A DNA stretch of 64,000 nt from assembly GCF_026020075.1 (NCBI RefSeq), contig NZ_CP102773.1, positions 434,001-498,000 of the forward strand, written 5' to 3'. Both the position numbers and the translations under genes were made by a program. This DNA is from Bosea sp. NBC_00550 (GTDB taxonomy: Bacteria > Pseudomonadota > Alphaproteobacteria > Rhizobiales > Beijerinckiaceae). The notes under the pieces are model-generated. The model was not told the DNA's origin, ran no database searches, and was given only the letters and a program-made list of their open reading frames with translations. Shown in pieces: positions 61,128 to 64,000 of the stretch (position 1 is the first letter of the stretch; the number at the start of each line of letters is the position of its first letter).

Positions 61128-61883
61128 TTAGAAAGGTTCGCTCCCGATAATCTTTTTGAGCGCGAGCGCGTCGCCAGCGGCTGCGTATGACGTCGTATTG
61201 TCAAAAATGCACCAAGCCATCGATCCCGCGGTTGCGATCATCCGGTTGGCAACCAACTTCAATCGATCTCGCGAATACGACGACCGGTAGATCTCGGGTG
61301 AACCGTGCAGACGAATGTAAGTGAGACCTTTCCTTCCACCCGGCTCGTCTGCTTCCACAGCTGGCGGCGGATCGGCTGCGACTCTCGAAATCCTGTATTC
61401 TCTCAAGAGATCTTCTGCCTCCGCTCCGAACCATGACGCATGTCGGGGCTCCAATACAATATCCACGTCTCGAGGGCGCCGGAAAGCGGACAAGAAACGA
61501 TCGGCGTCACTGGAAATGAATGTTCGCTTTGGAGGCAGCTGGATCAATACCGGCCCCAGCTTGATGCCCAGGCCGTCCAATTCCGCGAAAAATGCCTCGA
61601 GGTCGGACGATATGTCGAGCCAATCGGAATGTGTCACCCACCTCGGCGCTTTCACGGAAAACCGGAATTGGTCTGGCACTGACGTGGCCCATCGCTCGTA
61701 TGTCGATCTGCGATGGTGCCGGTAGAACGACGAATTGATCTCGGCAGTTGAGAAGACAGTGGCATACCTTTCTAAATGGCTTCCTTCGGCCGGGAAGTTC
61801 GGAGCGTGGATTTTGGGGATGGCCCAACCAGCCGTACCGATGAACAATCGACTTTTGAGCGGAATGCCGCTTTGAGACCGCAT
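61128..61883 (-). CDS. DUF72 domain protein
   Basis: A 251-residue TIM-barrel-like protein. SRLFIGTAGWAIPK, FPAEGSHLERYATVFSTAEINSSFYRHHRRSTYERWATSVPDQFRFSVKAPRWVTH and VLIQLPPKRTF are the DUF72 landmarks; VLEPRHASWF and TYIRLHGSPEIY follow. The ATG at 61883 is preferred over a TTG at 61889. The family's biochemical function is not established; nuclease-like activity has been suggested from its fold. It stands alone. Confidence 0.9.
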   Translation of the reverse strand: MRSQSGIPLKSRLFIGTAGWAIPKIHAPNFPAEGSHLERYATVFSTAEINSSFYRHHRRSTYERWATSVPDQFRFSVKAPRWVTHSDWLDISSDLEAFFAELDGLGIKLGPVLIQLPPKRTFISSDADRFLSAFRRPRDVDIVLEPRHASWFGAEAEDLLREYRISRVAADPPPAVEADEPGGRKGLTYIRLHGSPEIYRSSYSRDRLKLVANRMIATAGSMAWCIFDNTTSYAAAGDALALKKIIGSEPF

Positions 61884-62197
61884 GATCAACTCGCGGGTCG
61901 AAGACTAATGAATAACTCCACAACGCAATGTGGCACGAAGTTCGCCTGAGCCCCTTGACGTTAATCGGATTGCCGAGATGCGCATAATCAGTGTTTGAGG
62001 CTCTCGGGAAGGGGCCGCACCCGCTTTTAGAGCAGCGCGAGGCAGGGCTCCACGCGCTCGGGTGGGTTCGACGAAAAGATCGCGCTCGACCTTGCGCCGC
62101 TGCGTCACCGGACCTCTGACGACCCCCGCCGCCGGCCCGGCTCTGAGAATCCGACGCGCCCACATTGAACACAACCCACGCAACGAACTGAGTCGCC

Positions 62198-62222
62198 AAC
62201 GAGCGTCGGAATGATTCGTTCC
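62198..62222 (-). promoter_or_regulatory. EcfG-type promoter with an eroded downstream gene
   Basis: On the minus strand GGAAC (62222-62218), 16 bases, then CGTT (62201-62198), the exact consensus. The next 17 bases (62181-62197) are identical to those after the 42930 promoter. The first codons after the ATG at 62165 (MWARRILRA) resemble MCAQRMLRA of the 42897 gene, but the rest of the frame (to about 61905) is unlike it. It appears to be a duplicated promoter and gene start with a lost or replaced body. Confidence 0.6.
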
Positions 62223-62227
62223 GTTGC

Positions 62228-62253
62228 GGAACCCCGCTTGGGGGACATAGGTT
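62228..62253 (+). promoter_or_regulatory. Possible EcfG-type promoter, rightward
   Basis: GGAAC, 17 bases, then GGTT. One base from consensus with the longer allowed spacer. It lies 34 bases before the gene at 62288, back to back with the leftward element, as at 42930/42986. Confidence 0.3.
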
Positions 62254-62287
62254 GAAGGCCATCAGTTGGTTGCGTGACGGTGTCGCC

Positions 62288-62527
62288 ATGGCCATGTTGC
62301 ACACACCCATCTTCCCCGCCCCGCCGCCCTCGGCGACGCGTCGCGAGCGTTATCGGGAGACTTGCCAGGACGCCGACGGCAAGCGCTATACGGTCATCGT
62401 CTGGCAGGACAGACCAGGCGTTCCGGGCGTCTCCTATTCCCTGGAAGATGGAACGCCGGTTCACTACGAAGACGAGTGCTATTTCGCGACACCGTCCGGG
62501 AAGATGCTAACCCGGTGCGACGACTAA
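62288..62527 (+). CDS. Hypothetical protein
   Basis: A 79-residue protein: RRERYRETCQDADGKRYTVIVWQDRPGVPGVSYSLEDGTPVHYEDECYFATPSGKMLTRCD. It looks like a small beta-sheet protein with three Cys. A second ATG at 62294 is possible. It is followed after 29 bases by another small gene. No family was recognised. Confidence 0.6.
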   Translation: MAMLHTPIFPAPPPSATRRERYRETCQDADGKRYTVIVWQDRPGVPGVSYSLEDGTPVHYEDECYFATPSGKMLTRCDD

Positions 62528-62556
62528 CCGCGATTCCCACTATCCCCGTGAGAGCC

Positions 62557-62766
62557 ATGCCTGAGAAGCCTACGGTTGAAGTCCCTGTTGTCAAACCGAC
62601 GAGAATCGAAGTGAGCAGTGACCCCCGCGGTGACGCCACCGTTCATTTCGAGACGGTCGGCAATGCTGATATTCTCCTGGTGTTATCGATGACGGCGCTC
62701 GTCGCCCTGGAAGCAATGCTTGCAAAAGCCAGCCAGGAGCAGGCGAAGCATCAGCCGGTTCAATAA
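62557..62766 (+). CDS. Hypothetical protein
   Basis: A 69-residue protein: KPTRIEVSSDPRGDATVHFETVGNADILLVLSMTALVALEAMLAKASQEQAKHQ. A short beta-like start is followed by one hydrophobic helix (ILLVLSMTALVALEAML) that could be a membrane anchor or buried helix. GTGAGAG precedes the ATG. It is likely co-transcribed with the preceding gene. No family was recognised. Confidence 0.55.
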   Translation: MPEKPTVEVPVVKPTRIEVSSDPRGDATVHFETVGNADILLVLSMTALVALEAMLAKASQEQAKHQPVQ

Positions 62767-62887
62767 GGCGGTGCGCCAACCGACGCGGTGCGACGACTGA
62801 ACCATGGTGAGAAATTGCACGAGAGCGGATTCCGTCTTCCGCTGACGTGGCGGGGCGAGCACGAGAACGATCTAGAGCATTTTCACG

Positions 62888-63722
62888 TTATTCCGGCTCA
62901 TACCCGGCAGCGCTGAAGTAGTTTTTGCATTCGTCGGGAGTGAATGCGTCGAGGATTATTCCGATGGTTCGCCAGAGGCCTTCGACAGTTTGCTCGGCGG
63001 CTTTTCGCAGGAGCGCCTTGAGCTTGGCGAAGGCGTTCTCGATTGGGTTGAAGTCGGGACTGTAGGGCGGCAGGAAGACGAGCGTGGCTCCGGTTTCCTC
63101 GATGGCTTGGCGCACGGCGTCGCCCTTGTGGGCGGGCAGATTGTGCATGATGACAATGTCGCCTGGTGCCAGCGTCGGGCGAGAACCTGGCTTGCATAGG
63201 CCAGGAAGGCCTCGCGGTTCATTGGGCCGTCGAGCACCATTGGCGCGGTCATGCCGGTGAGTCGCAGGCCGGCCACGCAGTCGCGCCATCTTCGTGCGGG
63301 CGCCGGTCTCGTCGATGAAGATCAGACGGGCCGGGTCGAGATCGGGTTGGCTGTCGAACCAGGCTTCGCGCCTCTCGCCGATGTCGGGGCGGTCTTGCTC
63401 GGCCGCGTGCGCGGTCTTTTTTTGACGGTCAGGCCACGCTGATCGAGGAACTTCCAGAGCGTGCCGATGGCGGCCTTCAGGCCGTGCTCCTCGAGCAGCT
63501 TCGCCTGCATTTCGGCCAGCGTGATGTCGCAGTCGGCGTCGATCAGGCCTTGCAGATACGCTCCATGCGGATAGAGCTTGGAGCGCTGCGGCTGACCCTG
63601 CTGCCGTGCCGTGCGCTCTCCGGTTTCCCGCGCCCGGCGCGCCCAGACGATCGCCGTCGCGATGCCGATCCTGAACCGATCGGCCGCATGGCGGGCAGGC
63701 AGCCCCGCCTCGTTCGCAAATC
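62888..63722 (-). mobile_element. IS630-family transposase, degenerate
   Basis: Three frames in order give the protein: GLPARHAADRFRIGIATAIVWARRARETG (start near 63720), MQAKLLEEHGLKAAIGTLWKFLDQRGLTVKK, then the DDE core: RLIFIDETGARTKMARLRG, GMTAPMVLDGPMNREAFLAYASQ, DIVIMHNLPAHKGDAVRQAIEETGATLVFLPPYSPDFNPIENAFAKLK. The catalytic Asp-Asp-Glu positions are IDET, the MHNLPAHK segment (Asn where many relatives have Asp) and NPIENAF. Frameshifts lie near 63415, 63265 and 63185, and the first few residues are missing, so it is inactive. Confidence 0.88.
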
Positions 63723-63864
63723 ACCAACATGGGCCGAGCGCGATGCGGGTAGGGGCGAGTCCAGCCGTTTCTGGCTCCCGCAAGGGCAGGCCGGGCTCGA
63801 TGTCAGGCTGGTGACCGGCCAGGAACCCGAAAAGCGGCTGTCGATCTTGACGGTCGTGGCGTTG

Positions 63865-64000
63865 TCAGTCGCCAGGCAAGAGCGGTGAAAGGGCGTCGCC
63901 CAAGTTGACAGTTCCGGCGTGGATGACGCGTGCCGTGATGCCTCCGAGGCCGCGGACCGCATTGTATCCACCCACCCCGAGGATCTCTTCCATTCGAGAG
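63865..64000 (-). CDS. MOSC-domain protein, C-terminal part at the window edge
   Basis: The frame entering from the right edge reads [42 protein letters not shown] with a stop at 63865. This is the usual end of MOSC (molybdenum cofactor sulfurase C-terminal) domain proteins (GxNAxRG.GGI.A.V...G.I..GD). Most of the gene lies outside the window, so its length and Cys residue cannot be checked. The 140 bases between it and the IS630 remnant contain no gene. Confidence 0.7.
   Translation of the reverse strand, partial: SRMEEILGVGGYNAVRGLGGITARVIHAGTVNLGDALSPLLPGD

Noticed and set aside
62040..62165. Full paralogue of the 42454-42897 gene
   Set aside because: Only the promoter, leader and first few codons match; the rest of the frame has no alignment, so it is not listed as a gene.

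Overview
The window is high-GC DNA that looks alphaproteobacterial, most likely Hyphomicrobiales (a soil or plant-associated Bosea-, Bradyrhizobium- or Methylobacterium-like organism). This is inferred from a Ros/MucR-type regulator, two bacterial Ku genes with a LigD remnant, several GGAAC-N16-CGTT promoters of the alphaproteobacterial general stress response (EcfG type), and many catabolic ABC and TRAP transporter clusters with GntR/FadR-type regulators. No rRNA, tRNA or CRISPR array was recognised.

Layout. 1-2.3 kb: left-truncated thiamine-diphosphate enzyme divergent from an IclR regulator, with a palindrome between them. 2.3-4.1 kb: HU-like and MucR-like genes flanked by gene remnants. 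4.1-11.6 kb: efflux locus, with an RND pump and adaptor divergent from a TetR-MFS-FabF operon; a long inverted repeat lies between. 11.7-13.5 kb: remnants, two hypothetical genes and an IS5-type fragment. 13.8-26.7 kb: catabolic cluster with DUF1185 protein, alpha/beta hydrolase, aldo/keto reductase, aldehyde dehydrogenase, a complete dipeptide-type ABC importer, two uncharacterised proteins (266 and 588 residues) and a GntR regulator. 26.7-28.9 kb: decayed IS110 and IS3 sequences. 29-30 kb: small protein and universal stress protein. 30.3-35.2 kb: FadR-type regulator, TRAP transporter and galactonate-dehydratase-like enzyme, a sugar-acid module. 36-43.5 kb: stress island with a three-domain flavoprotein, two Ku genes, eroded ligD and many small conserved genes. 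43.9-51.1 kb: second catabolic cluster with a family 5 binding protein, FadR-type regulator, two permeases but no ATPase, SDR, glucarate-dehydratase-like enolase and RraA-like protein. 51.2-56.3 kb: IS110/IS3 graveyard around one intact IS110 transposase, plus a lipocalin and a cysteine-peptidase-fold protein. 56.7-64 kb: HlyIII homologue, HtpG, DUF72 protein, many pseudogenes, a decayed IS630 transposase and a truncated MOSC protein.

How it fits together. Three metabolic modules (13.8-26.7, 30.3-35.2, 43.9-51.1 kb) each pair a periplasmic binding protein and transporter with oxidising or dehydrating enzymes under a local GntR-superfamily regulator; operator-like repeats can be seen for each. 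The rest is a stress and repair accessory region, partly tied together by EcfG-type promoters (a Ku gene, the lipocalin, small proteins) and heavily remodelled by insertion sequences, gene duplication and pseudogene formation.
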